Below, one piece after another: positions 1-6,968 of a DNA stretch of 20,151 bases. The notes beneath the pieces were generated by a model. The model ran no database searches. It was not told where the DNA came from and saw only the letters and a program-made list of their open reading frames with translations. The stretch's first letter is position 1, and each line of letters opens with the position of its first letter. Source of the DNA: Planctomycetaceae bacterium (GTDB taxonomy: Bacteria > Planctomycetota > Planctomycetia > Pirellulales > Pirellulaceae); the NCBI GenBank assembly GCA_002702965.1, contig PADE01000021.1, positions 8,005 to 28,155 of the forward strand. Direction: 5' to 3'. The position numbers and the translations under genes were made by a program.

Positions 1-1403
1 GGTTCATCGAGCGCCAGCACGTTACCCTCGCTGGCGGCGAGCATGGCAAGCGCTACACGGTTGCGCTCGCCGCCACTGAGACGGTGCACCTTCTGGAAAG
101 CCATGTCACCGACGATTCCGAAACGGGCGAGTAGGTTCCGCCGTTGCGGTTCGTGAAGTTCGCGGTGGGAGGGTCGAATCGCATCGACGGCGGAAGTCTG
201 GTCGTCGAGACAGGTCAGCAATTGGTCAAAATAGGCGATCTCGATTCCCGTTCCATGGTTCACGTTTCCTGTGTCGGGGGACTGATGACCCAGCAAGCAC
301 CGCAATAATGTGGTCTTTCCCGACCCGTTGGGACCGAGAATGCCCCACTTTTCACCGCGCAGAATATCGAAAGTGAGATCATCGAAAAGCGATTCGGTGA
401 AGGCCATCGACAGATGTTCGACGCGCACCACAATCTCCCCACTGCGTTGCTTCGCGCGAAAGCCCATTGTCGGAGCGGTGATTTCACGTGGCGGCGGCAC
501 CGGTGTAATACGCTGCAGCTTCTTGCGCCGGTCCTCGGCCTGGGCATGTTTCTGACCGTGGTGATGCCGGCGAATGAAATCCGCCATCCGCGCCATTTCC
601 TGTTGCTGTTTTTGGTAGGTGCGACGCTGCACCGCAACGCGTTCAGTCTTCTGCCGGGCATAAGCCGAGTAGTTTCCGCGGTAATCGTCAACCGTACCAC
701 GGAACAGTTCCAGCGTGCGATTGGCGACACGATCGAGAAAGAAGCGATCGTGGCTGACCACAATCAATGCCTGGGGCGCCTCCGCCAGAAAGACTTCCAG
801 CCAGTGAGTGGTGTCGATGTCGAGGTGGTTGGAGGGTTCGTCCAGCAACATGACGTCGGGCTCGTGGAGCAGCAGGCAGGCCAGCCGAAGGCGGTTTTGT
901 TCGCCCCCACTCAGTTGCTCGACGGGTTGCTGGTAGGTCTCGGAAGGGAACCCCAGCCCCTGTAAGACCCGTTCGATCCGGTGATCGAGATAATAGCCGT
1001 CTCGTTCGGAGAGGCGATCCTGGAGCTGATCGTAACGTTGTTCCAATCGTTGTCGTTGTATGGGATCGAGTTCGGTTCCGAGCGCGTCGGCCGCCTGTTC
1101 CGCTTCGGCGACCAGTGCAAACAGGTCTCTGAGCGCGTCACGGGCTTGGTCCCAAACCGTGAGCCCGGGTGAAAAGTGCCCCTGCTGCTTGAGAAATCCG
1201 ATCCGCACCGATTGGTCGCGGTTGAGTTGGCCGCGATCGGGTTCGAGTTGTCCGCTGAGAATGTTCAGGAGCGTGGTTTTTCCGCACCCGTTGGGACCGA
1301 CGAGCGCGATGTGATCACCTGCGCGGACGTCAAAGGTGACGTCTGACAAGACCGGCAGATCGGAGAAGTACTTGCCGACCCCTTCAACCGAGATCAAAAC
1401 CAT
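1..1403 (-). CDS. ABC-F family ATP-binding protein (3' end outside window)
   Basis: This is a soluble ATPase with two ABC domains and no membrane segments, of the ABC-F family that acts on the ribosome. The 467 visible codons show Walker A GPNGCGKTT at residues 36-44, signature LSGGEQ at 164-169 and Walker B VMLLDEP at 184-190, followed by SNHLD where TNHLD is usual. A charged linker at about 240-325 corresponds to the P-site-tRNA interaction motif of the family. The second domain has GPNGSGKTT at 357-365 and LSGGER at 442-447. The reading stops inside the second Walker B (LALDE), so only the last part is missing. The ATG at 1403 opens directly on a normal first beta strand. The insert between Walker A and signature in domain 1 (about 85-150) is helical and charged and may be the arm. 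Uup, EttA or another subfamily cannot be decided without the C-terminus. Confidence 0.93.
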   Translation of the reverse strand, partial: MVLISVEGVGKYFSDLPVLSDVTFDVRAGDHIALVGPNGCGKTTLLNILSGQLEPDRGQLNRDQSVRIGFLKQQGHFSPGLTVWDQARDALRDLFALVAEAEQAADALGTELDPIQRQRLEQRYDQLQDRLSERDGYYLDHRIERVLQGLGFPSETYQQPVEQLSGGEQNRLRLACLLLHEPDVMLLDEPSNHLDIDTTHWLEVFLAEAPQALIVVSHDRFFLDRVANRTLELFRGTVDDYRGNYSAYARQKTERVAVQRRTYQKQQQEMARMADFIRRHHHGQKHAQAEDRRKKLQRITPVPPPREITAPTMGFRAKQRSGEIVVRVEHLSMAFTESLFDDLTFDILRGEKWGILGPNGSGKTTLLRCLLGHQSPDTGNVNHGTGIEIAYFDQLLTCLDDQTSAVDAIRPSHRELHEPQRRNLLARFGIVGDMAFQKVHRLSGGERNRVALAMLAASEGNVLALDE

Positions 1404-1487
1404 CAAATCACGCGACGCTTACGATACGATCTTGTTTCACGTGGCTCTTCACGTTGCACCAGGAATAGCATCGACGACCTGCGCACT

Positions 1488-1511
1488 GACACAACTCTGT
1501 GGCTGTGTGTC
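1488..1511 (-). terminator. weak stem-loop downstream of eno
   Basis: GACACA at 1488-1493 pairs with TGTGTC at 1506-1511 around a 12-base loop. It lies 17 bases beyond the enolase stop on the minus strand. There is no following U-tract, so an intrinsic terminator is only a weak possibility. It could equally be a chance repeat in the spacer before the ABC-F gene. Confidence 0.22.
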
Positions 1512-1528
1512 ATACCCGATCGAAGTGG

Positions 1529-2806
1529 TTAGGCGTACGGAAAGAGCGGACCTCCGTAGACGGCGTCATCGCCGAGTTCTTCCTCGATTCGTAGTAGCTG
1601 GTTGTATTTTGCCATGCGGTCGCTGCGAGATGCCGAGCCGGTCTTGATCTGCCCGGTTGCCAACGCCACGGCCAGATCCGCGATCGTGGCGTCTTCGGTC
1701 TCGCCACTGCGGTGGCTGGCGATGCTGCTGTAACCGTGTCGGTGCGCGAGCGTGATAGCGTCGATCGTCTCGGTCAACGTCCCGATCTGATTGACCTTGA
1801 TGAGAATGCTGTTGGCGATGGACTCGTCGATCCCTCGCTGTAACCGCTGCGTGTTGGTGACGAACAGGTCGTCGCCGACCAACTGGACCTTGGCTCCGAT
1901 GCGTTGAGTGAGTTGTTGCCAGCCATCCCAGTCGTCTTCACTGCAACCATCTTCGATCGAACAGATCGGGTATTTGTCCGCCCAGTCCGTCAGGAAGTCG
2001 ACCATTCCGGCCGAATCCAACGGTTGGCCATCGATCCGGTAGACTTCCTTTTCGACGTCGTACAACTCGGTAGCGGCCACATCAAGCGCGATGCGAACCT
2101 GGGTCCCAGCCTGGTACCCGGCCTTGTCGATGGCCTCCATGATCAGGTCGAGTGCTTCGACGTTGCTTCCCAAGTTCGGTGCGAAACCGCCCTCGTCACC
2201 CACCGCGGTGTTCAGTTGTTTTTCCTTCAGAACACCTTTGAGGTGATGGAAGATCTCGGTCCCACAGCGCAGCGCGTCGCCGAACGACTCGAACCCGAGC
2301 GGCATGACCATAAATTCCTGGACATCGACCGAATTGTCCGCGTGTTCGCCGCCGTTGAGAATATTCATCATCGGCGCGGGGAGTACGCGGGCGACTGCCC
2401 CGCCGAGGTAACGGTACAACGGCTGTTGGGTGAATTGCGCCGCGGCTTTGGAGACTGCCAGCGACACGCCCAGGATTGCATTGGCGCCGAGGTTCGATTT
2501 GTTGTCGGTTCCATCGAGCTCTCGCAGCCGGCGGTCGATGGCCAGTTGGTCCAGCGCATCGCTTCCGTTGAGTTCACCGGCGATCTTGGAGTTGACGTTT
2601 TCGACTGCCAGTAGGACACCTTTTCCCTGGAAGAGGCTCGGGTCACCGTCGCGCAACTCCCAGGCTTCGTGGGCGCCCGTGCTGGCTCCACTCGGCACGG
2701 CGGCGCGGCCCCAGGATCCGTCCGCCAGCGTGACCTCGACTTCCACGGTGGGATTGCCGCGGCTATCGAGGATCTGGCGTCCATGGATGGAAGTAATCAG
2801 GCTCAT
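1529..2806 (-). CDS. eno: enolase (phosphopyruvate hydratase)
   Basis: Enolase converts 2-phosphoglycerate to phosphoenolpyruvate in glycolysis and works in the cytoplasm as a Mg-dependent enzyme. The protein is 425 aa, normal for the family, and starts MSLITSIHGRQILDSRGNPT. Visible functional residues are E205 in GDEGG, the Mg ligands D242 (LDVAATE), E285 (SIEDG) and D312 (GDDL), K337 (LIKVNQ), the H365-R366-S367 loop (SHRSGETED), and K388 in IKTGSASRSDR. The frame stays open well upstream, but the ATG at 2806 is chosen because it gives the conserved N-terminus and has AAGG seven bases before it. The gene is divergent from ribE. The downstream ABC-F gene is on the same strand after a 125-base gap, so co-transcription is possible. 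All catalytic residues are present. Confidence 0.98.
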   Translation of the reverse strand: MSLITSIHGRQILDSRGNPTVEVEVTLADGSWGRAAVPSGASTGAHEAWELRDGDPSLFQGKGVLLAVENVNSKIAGELNGSDALDQLAIDRRLRELDGTDNKSNLGANAILGVSLAVSKAAAQFTQQPLYRYLGGAVARVLPAPMMNILNGGEHADNSVDVQEFMVMPLGFESFGDALRCGTEIFHHLKGVLKEKQLNTAVGDEGGFAPNLGSNVEALDLIMEAIDKAGYQAGTQVRIALDVAATELYDVEKEVYRIDGQPLDSAGMVDFLTDWADKYPICSIEDGCSEDDWDGWQQLTQRIGAKVQLVGDDLFVTNTQRLQRGIDESIANSILIKVNQIGTLTETIDAITLAHRHGYSSIASHRSGETEDATIADLAVALATGQIKTGSASRSDRMAKYNQLLRIEEELGDDAVYGGPLFPYA

Positions 2807-2908
2807 CGGTCTACCTTGGGAAACGGGGGTTGTTGCACAGCGGAAGCTGGGGTGTTTCCCGGCTGCCCACTTGCTCGTTGATTGTGCCGCATCGCCGGGC
2901 GATTGACT

Positions 2909-2946
2909 AGGCGGTCGGGGCCGAGCCGGCCCTCGGCAGACCGCTT
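2909..2946. repeat. long interrupted inverted repeat (hairpin)
   Basis: An outer arm, GCGGTC at 2911-2916, pairs with GACCGC at 2939-2944 and extends outward by a G-U and an A-U pair. An inner arm, GCCGAG at 2920-2925, pairs with CTCGGC at 2932-2937 around the loop CCGGCC. The interruption is GGG on one side and a single A on the other. As RNA this would be a stable rod of about 14 pairs. It could act in the ribE leader, in the eno leader, or as a DNA structure. No U-tract follows on either strand, so I do not call it a terminator. Confidence 0.6.
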
Positions 2947-2948
2947 GC

Positions 2949-2966
2949 GGCGGATCGCGATCCGCC
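2949..2966. repeat. perfect 18-bp palindrome
   Basis: GGCGGATCGCGATCCGCC reads the same on both strands over all 18 positions. It begins two bases after the preceding hairpin. A perfect palindrome of this length in a divergent spacer could be a binding site for a dimeric regulator or a repeat-family unit. With no central spacer it would make a poor RNA hairpin. No other copy was noticed in the window. Confidence 0.55.
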
Positions 2967-3019
2967 CTGGACTGCGAAGTCTGGTAGGGGTGCGACAGAG
3001 CTGAGCGGGCTTTGTACGC

Positions 3020-3048
3020 TTGTCGCTTCTTGAGCAGCACTCTACATT
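3020..3048 (+). promoter_or_regulatory. candidate sigma-70-type promoter for ribE-rsmA
   Basis: TTGTCG at 3020-3025 and TACATT at 3043-3048 are separated by 17 bases. Each matches the consensus hexamer at four of six positions. The -10 box ends 85 bases before the ribE ATG. If correct, the 17-bp tandem repeat would lie in the 5' untranslated region and the large hairpins upstream of the promoter. Confidence 0.3.
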
Positions 3049-3070
3049 GCCGAAGGCGGCTCGTTCCATC

Positions 3071-3104
3071 TCGGGGATGTTGCGATCTCAGGGATGTTGC
3101 GATT
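3071..3104 (+). repeat. 17-bp tandem duplication upstream of ribE
   Basis: Two adjacent 17-base units, 3071-3087 and 3088-3104, agree at 15 of 17 positions around the core GGGATGTTGCGAT. The second unit ends 29 bases before the ribE start codon. Each unit carries an ATG. The first is in frame with ribE but gives a 19-residue extension that does not resemble riboflavin synthase. Confidence 0.75.
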
Positions 3105-3133
3105 TGAAAACGAGTGGTGGGGTGGGTGGCAAT

Positions 3134-3742
3134 ATGTTCAGCGGAATCGTCGAAGTCCTCGGGCGTGTTCAACAGGTCCAACCGCAATCCCCCGGCATTC
3201 GTTTGGTGATTGCAGTTGGCCCGATGGCCGCAGAGGTGAATGTCGGCGAGAGTGTGGCGATCAATGGATGTTGTCTGACCGTTGTCGATTCGGGAGAGGA
3301 ATGGCTCGCGTTTGAAGCGGGAGAGGAGACGCGTTCGCGCACCAACCTGGGGACGTTGCGCGAGAACGGGACGGTCAACATCGAGCGATCGATGCGATTA
3401 GGGGATCGATTGAGCGGGCATTTCGTAACCGGACACGTCGATGGCGTGGGAACGCTGGTCGAACGTCTCGATGACGGGGACTGGTCGACCTGTTGGTTTC
3501 AAGTGCCGGCGGCCTTGACCCGACAATTGGCGAGCAAGGGCTCGGTCGCTGTCGACGGAGTCAGCCTCACATTGGTCGAGGTCACTCCCAAACGCTTCAG
3601 CGTGGCCTTAATTCCCCACACGCTTCAGGTAACCACGTTGGGTCGACTACAGACGGGTGATGCGGTGAACTTGGAGACCGATATCCTGGCCAAATATGTT
3701 CAGACACAGTTGGACTACCGGTGCCAGGCACCTCAGCCTTGA
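3134..3742 (+). CDS. ribE: riboflavin synthase, alpha-chain type
   Basis: Riboflavin synthase dismutates two 6,7-dimethyl-8-ribityllumazine molecules into riboflavin and a pyrimidinedione, the last step of vitamin B2 synthesis. The 202-aa protein contains the two tandem lumazine-binding barrels. The first shows MFSGIVE (1-7) and NGCCLTV (44-50). The second shows GHFVTGHVDGVG (95-106), DGVSLTLV (141-148), IPHTL (160-164) and the end motif NLETDILAKYV (179-189). The ATG at 3134 is chosen because the family begins MFTGI/MFSGI. Upstream in-frame starts would add an unrelated extension. The Shine-Dalgarno sequence is weak (GGTGGG). rsmA follows after 14 bases, so the two are probably one transcript. 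No other riboflavin gene is in the window. The symbol is ribE in many genomes and ribC in E. coli. Confidence 0.96.
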   Translation: MFSGIVEVLGRVQQVQPQSPGIRLVIAVGPMAAEVNVGESVAINGCCLTVVDSGEEWLAFEAGEETRSRTNLGTLRENGTVNIERSMRLGDRLSGHFVTGHVDGVGTLVERLDDGDWSTCWFQVPAALTRQLASKGSVAVDGVSLTLVEVTPKRFSVALIPHTLQVTTLGRLQTGDAVNLETDILAKYVQTQLDYRCQAPQP

Positions 3743-3756
3743 TAAAGTGGTAAACG

Positions 3757-4692
3757 ATGGGGGCAGCGCGCCAGACGATCTCGTTTCTGAATCGACGTTT
3801 CCGAGAAGTCGGATTACACCCCGATTCCCGCCGCGGGCAGAATTTTCTGATCGATCTCAACCTGGTGCAACTCTTGGCAGACTCGGCTGAATTGGCCGCG
3901 GGTGACGTCGTCCTCGAGATCGGTACTGGGATCGGATCGTTGACCGCGATCATGGCTGCGGTAGCTGATACCGTGGTGACGGTGGAAATCGACCGCAACC
4001 TCTACCAGTTGGCGTCTGAGGAACTCATTGAGTACGACAATGTGCGAATGCTCTGCCAGGACGCATTGAAGAACAAGAACAACATGAACGCGCAGTTGAT
4101 CGAAACCGTGATCGCGGCGCTCGGTCCCAGATGTTCCGCGGGTGCCGCGGGACGATCGATCATTCCTGGATTCAAGTTGGCGGCCAACCTACCCTACAAT
4201 ATCGCGACTCCGATCCTCTCCAATATGCTGTTGACCCCGGTCGTTCCGGAGTCGATGACCGTAACGATCCAACGTGAGCTCGCGGAACGGATCACAGCCC
4301 GTCCGCGGTGTAAGGACTACAGCGCGCTGAGCGTCTGGATGCAGGTCCAATGCGATACTCGGATTGTCCGCGTGATGTCTCCTAGCGTGTTCTGGCCGCG
4401 TCCCAAAGTCGAATCGGCCGTTATTCGCGTGGTCCCGCGCCCCGATCTCCGTGGGCGTATTCCCGATCTCGATTTCTTCCACGGATTTGTGCGATCGGTA
4501 TTCCGGCATCGCCGCAAGTTCCTTCGTAGCGTCCTGATAAGTGCCTACAAGCGGCAGCTGGATAAAACCGCCGTCGATGACATTCTGGGAGGTCAATCGA
4601 TCGCCCCAAGCTGTCGTGCGGAAGAACTCGATATCGATCAGATGTTGTCTCTGTGCGAGGCCATTCGGGAGCGGTTGGACAAGGATACGTAA
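3757..4692 (+). CDS. rsmA: 16S rRNA (adenine1518-N6/adenine1519-N6)-dimethyltransferase
   Basis: RsmA (KsgA) dimethylates two adjacent adenosines in helix 45 of 16S rRNA late in 30S assembly, using S-adenosylmethionine. The 311-aa protein shows GQNFL (27-31), the SAM loop EIGTGIGSLT (54-63), VEIDR (76-80), the catalytic NLPYNI (144-149) and the C-terminal FWPRPKVESAV (212-222). A stretch at about 105-140, between QDAL and LAANLPY, is longer than in E. coli KsgA and rich in Asn, Ala and Gly, so it looks like a lineage-specific insertion. The ATG at 3757 lies 14 bases after the ribE stop with no strong Shine-Dalgarno, suggesting translational coupling. The function is housekeeping and unlikely to be linked to riboflavin. 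Confidence 0.95.
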   Translation: MGAARQTISFLNRRFREVGLHPDSRRGQNFLIDLNLVQLLADSAELAAGDVVLEIGTGIGSLTAIMAAVADTVVTVEIDRNLYQLASEELIEYDNVRMLCQDALKNKNNMNAQLIETVIAALGPRCSAGAAGRSIIPGFKLAANLPYNIATPILSNMLLTPVVPESMTVTIQRELAERITARPRCKDYSALSVWMQVQCDTRIVRVMSPSVFWPRPKVESAVIRVVPRPDLRGRIPDLDFFHGFVRSVFRHRRKFLRSVLISAYKRQLDKTAVDDILGGQSIAPSCRAEELDIDQMLSLCEAIRERLDKDT

Positions 4693-4703
4693 GAACGACG
4701 CTT

Positions 4704-4757
4704 CGCCCGCAGGCCGTTGAGGCCGAGTTCGGGCGTGTTACGGCGTCAGCCGGTTTT
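4704..4757 (+). terminator. candidate terminator region after rsmA
   Basis: Two inverted repeats follow rsmA. CGCCCG at 4704-4709 pairs with CGGGCG at 4730-4735, enclosing a GGCC/GGCC stem at 4712-4715 and 4721-4724. Then CGGC at 4741-4744 pairs with GCCG at 4749-4752 around GTCA, followed by GTTTTCT. The second stem is only four pairs, but it sits directly before a T-run as in an intrinsic terminator. Confidence 0.4.
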
Positions 4758-4845
4758 CTCCGCGATCCCTCCCGAGTAAGTTGTATAGGGAGTGAATGGC
4801 GTCGTAACGCGGTAGGATTCCGAGACTGACGTGAGGAGTCTCTCT

Positions 4846-5982
4846 ATGGTCGAGTGGGTCGTTTGTGTGGCGGCGGTGGTCGTTTCCTTTGAGGACCGCC
4901 CAGCGGACGTGGTACAGGCGGCAAAGGATCGACGCGTTGTCGAGACTCTGTTGCGACTCAAAGGGGTCAAGCTGAATACCAAGCCGCAATGGAAGGCCGC
5001 GGTCCGGAGACACCTCCACCGCATTGTCGGGCAGCCCAAGTATTTTGATTTGATCGAGCGGTTTGCGCTACGTGAGGAGACTCCCCAACTGTTGGATCTC
5101 GCGGTCGCGTTTCCCGCCCGCAGTTCGGCGGTCAGCGCGCTGCGATTGCTGTTGAAATTTGAGCGACAAGCTGAGATTCGCCGAGCCCTCAAGGACCATC
5201 CCGGGAAGGCCGCCGGGCTGATCGCCGCGCTCGGTTTGGCGGGGGGGCGGTCGGCATTGGAGATACTCCAACCACTGGTCGTCGATCGCGAACAGTCGCT
5301 CGCGGTGCGTAGCGCAGCAGCCCGTGCGGTGGGCCGCAATCTTCAGGGTCAGCAATCCCTGTTGACCTTGGTTCGAGAGCAGAAGTTACCGCGCGATTTG
5401 CATTTCACGGTTGCCGATGTGCTCTTCGGATCACCGATCGCGGCGGTTCGTAGTGAAGTGGCGCGTTACTTGAAAATGCCGGCAGCGGCCAAGGGTAAAG
5501 CGTTGCCACCGGTTGCGCAATTGGCGAAACGACGCGGAAACGCGGCGCGAGGAGAGCGGGTTTTTAACATGCAAGGCACGTGCGCCAAGTGCCACAAGGT
5601 GCGAGACGCGGGCAAAGAAGTGGGGCCAGACCTATCCGAGATTGGCAGCAAGCTATCCACCGAGGCGTTGTACGTGTCGATACTCGACCCGAGCGCAGGA
5701 ATTAGTCACAACTACGAATCGTACATCGTGGTCACGGTCGAGGGCACCGTGCTGACGGGGGTCAAGGTTAGCGATTCGGCAACTCAGATCACGATCAAGA
5801 CAGCCGAGGCAGTAGAACGCCCCTTCTCGAAACTGGACTTGGAAGATGTGATCAAGCAACCGACGTCCTTGATGCCCGAGGACTTGCAGAAGAACCTGTC
5901 GCTGGACGAGTTGGTCGATCTGGTCGAGTACCTTGAGACACTGAAGAAACCGCCGACCGGGATAAAGTCCGCCAAACCTTGA
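4846..5982 (+). CDS. short PVC-type c-type cytochrome with HEAT-like helices
   Basis: A probable exported heme protein of 378 aa. A hydrophobic leader (about 1-15) is followed by alpha-helical, HEAT-like sequence (about 20-210) and a c-type cytochrome domain with CAKCH at 246-250 and a possible distal methionine at 343 (SLMPEDL). The C-terminal part, including GPDLSEIG and DPSAGISHNYESY, matches the PVC-type putative heme-binding domain (TIGR02603-like). Relatives are usually much longer, with an N-terminal sugar-dehydrogenase-like propeller that is absent here. The ATG at 4846 is preferred over the in-frame GTG at 4831 because AGGAG at 4834-4838 is seven bases before it. However, the GTG start would add the only positive charge ahead of the hydrophobic stretch. 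An in-frame stop at 4813 rules out a longer start. The isomerase gene follows after 10 bases. The electron partner is unknown. Confidence 0.85.
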   Translation: MVEWVVCVAAVVVSFEDRPADVVQAAKDRRVVETLLRLKGVKLNTKPQWKAAVRRHLHRIVGQPKYFDLIERFALREETPQLLDLAVAFPARSSAVSALRLLLKFERQAEIRRALKDHPGKAAGLIAALGLAGGRSALEILQPLVVDREQSLAVRSAAARAVGRNLQGQQSLLTLVREQKLPRDLHFTVADVLFGSPIAAVRSEVARYLKMPAAAKGKALPPVAQLAKRRGNAARGERVFNMQGTCAKCHKVRDAGKEVGPDLSEIGSKLSTEALYVSILDPSAGISHNYESYIVVTVEGTVLTGVKVSDSATQITIKTAEAVERPFSKLDLEDVIKQPTSLMPEDLQKNLSLDELVDLVEYLETLKKPPTGIKSAKP

Positions 5983-5992
5983 GGTTACCGAG

Positions 5993-6895
5993 ATGCCATC
6001 TTTGAACCGTCGTTCGTTTATCGAGTCCGGCGCCGTGCTGGCCGGCGGGGCCGCAGTTGTGCCCCCCGGGCCTGCCCTGAGGCAGGCTGTCGCAGACCAG
6101 CCTGACAGCGCCATCGGCAAGACTCCGCACACGCGATTTGCTGTGAATATCGAAATGTGGTGGCGCCAATTGCCATTCCTGGAACGTATCCGACGCGCAG
6201 CCGGGTTGGGATTTCCGGCGGTGGAATTTTGGCCTTTCCAGGGCAAAGATTTGGCGGCGGTAGCGAAACTGACGAGCGACCTGGAAATCGAAATTGCCCA
6301 ATTCACGGCTTGGGGTTTTACGCCGGGCATGAACCATCCCAAGAACGAGGCTCGTTTCTTGAAGACGATCGAAGAGGCGTGTCAAGTGGCACACCAACTT
6401 CGATGTCGCAAGATGACCGTGGTGGCCGGCAATCTACAAGAAGGCATGACGCACAAGCAGATGCTGGACCAGGTCGTCAAGGCGCTGCGTGGGGCGGCGG
6501 CGATCGCCGAAAAACACCAGGTGATGCTGATTCTGGAGCCGATGAACGGTCGCGTCGATCATCCCGGGCACTGTTTGTACGGCAGCCCTGACGCGGTGAG
6601 CATTTGCCGGCAGGTCAATTCGCCTTTCGTGAAGATTAACTGGGACTTGTACCACATGCAGATCGAAGAGGGCGACTTGTGTGGTCGTCTGCGTGACGGC
6701 TTTGATCAGGTGGGTTATCTGCAATTGGCCGACCACCCTGGTCGCCATGAACCGGGCACCGGTGAGATCCATTACAACCGCGTTTTACGAGCCGCCTGGG
6801 AACTCGGATACCGAGATTGCGTCGGATTGGAATGTCGTCCGCGCGCCACCGAAATTGCCGCCGCCCGCGCTGTCGCCGCCGCGGATATCTGGTGA
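5993..6895 (+). CDS. Tat-exported hydroxypyruvate isomerase-like TIM-barrel protein
   Basis: A 300-aa sugar isomerase/epimerase of the xylose-isomerase-like TIM-barrel family, closest by motif to hydroxypyruvate isomerase (Hyi), which interconverts hydroxypyruvate and tartronate semialdehyde. Evidence is LEPMN (E182), NWDLYHM (D218, H221), LQLAD (Q244), the Hyi-typical PGRHEPGTGE (249-258) and GLECRP (E280), which supply the expected metal site. The N-terminus NRRSFIESGAVLAGGAAVV is a Tat-type signal, so the enzyme is probably exported, whereas E. coli Hyi is cytoplasmic. A GC-rich, repeat-like linker (residues about 26-39) follows the signal. The ATG at 5993 has GAGG at 5981-5984, overlapping the stop of the cytochrome gene, so the two genes are likely coupled. 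The true substrate in planctomycetes is uncertain. Confidence 0.9.
   Translation: MPSLNRRSFIESGAVLAGGAAVVPPGPALRQAVADQPDSAIGKTPHTRFAVNIEMWWRQLPFLERIRRAAGLGFPAVEFWPFQGKDLAAVAKLTSDLEIEIAQFTAWGFTPGMNHPKNEARFLKTIEEACQVAHQLRCRKMTVVAGNLQEGMTHKQMLDQVVKALRGAAAIAEKHQVMLILEPMNGRVDHPGHCLYGSPDAVSICRQVNSPFVKINWDLYHMQIEEGDLCGRLRDGFDQVGYLQLADHPGRHEPGTGEIHYNRVLRAAWELGYRDCVGLECRPRATEIAAARAVAAADIW
6070..6109. repeat. dense inverted repeats inside the isomerase gene
   Basis: GCCTGCC (6070-6076) pairs with GGCAGGC (6081-6087) around CTGA. AGGCTG (6084-6089) pairs with CAGCCT (6098-6103), and GCTGTC (6086-6091) with GACAGC (6104-6109). Three overlapping stems in 40 bases resemble a short interspersed palindromic element. 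They encode only the low-complexity linker after the Tat signal. Confidence 0.5.
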
Positions 6896-6931
6896 GCCGT
6901 GTGCTGTTTCCTCGCTGTGGTGTGAGGTTGA

Positions 6932-6952
6932 TCCTCGCCGAGGAGCGTCCTC
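6932..6952 (+). promoter_or_regulatory. two mutually exclusive stem-loops before nnrE
   Basis: GAGGA at 6940-6944 can pair with TCCTC at 6932-6936 (loop GCC) or with TCCTC at 6948-6952 (loop GCG). It resembles a Shine-Dalgarno core but is 24 bases before the nnrE ATG, too far for a normal ribosome site. A regulatory role is only a guess. Confidence 0.2.
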
Positions 6953-6968
6953 AAGCGTCTGCATTGCT

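Larger units (their letters stand above)
2807..3133. other. divergent spacer between eno and ribE
   Basis: This is a 327-base stretch without a credible gene. The open frame that crosses it on the minus strand is only an upstream extension of eno and shows no recognisable protein. The spacer holds two adjacent strong inverted repeats (2909-2966), a candidate ribE promoter (3020-3048) and a 17-bp tandem duplication (3071-3104). I looked for an FMN riboswitch before ribE and did not find its conserved segments. No convincing promoter for eno was seen. Confidence 0.8.

Noticed and set aside
414..965. 183-aa plus-strand open frame inside the ABC-F gene
   Set aside because: It lies antisense to well-conserved ABC motifs. 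Long antisense frames are expected in GC-rich genes and the translation shows no family features.
1904..2614. 236-aa plus-strand open frame antisense to eno
   Set aside because: It is a shadow of the enolase codon pattern with no recognisable domain.
2880..3133. FMN riboswitch upstream of ribE
   Set aside because: The conserved segments of the RFN element are absent. Only GGCGGT-like fragments occur, and these are explained by the hairpin.
2807..3187. N-terminal extension of enolase to 552 aa
   Set aside because: Enolase begins at the MSLITSI region in all families. The extension crosses the divergent spacer and overlaps the start of ribE.
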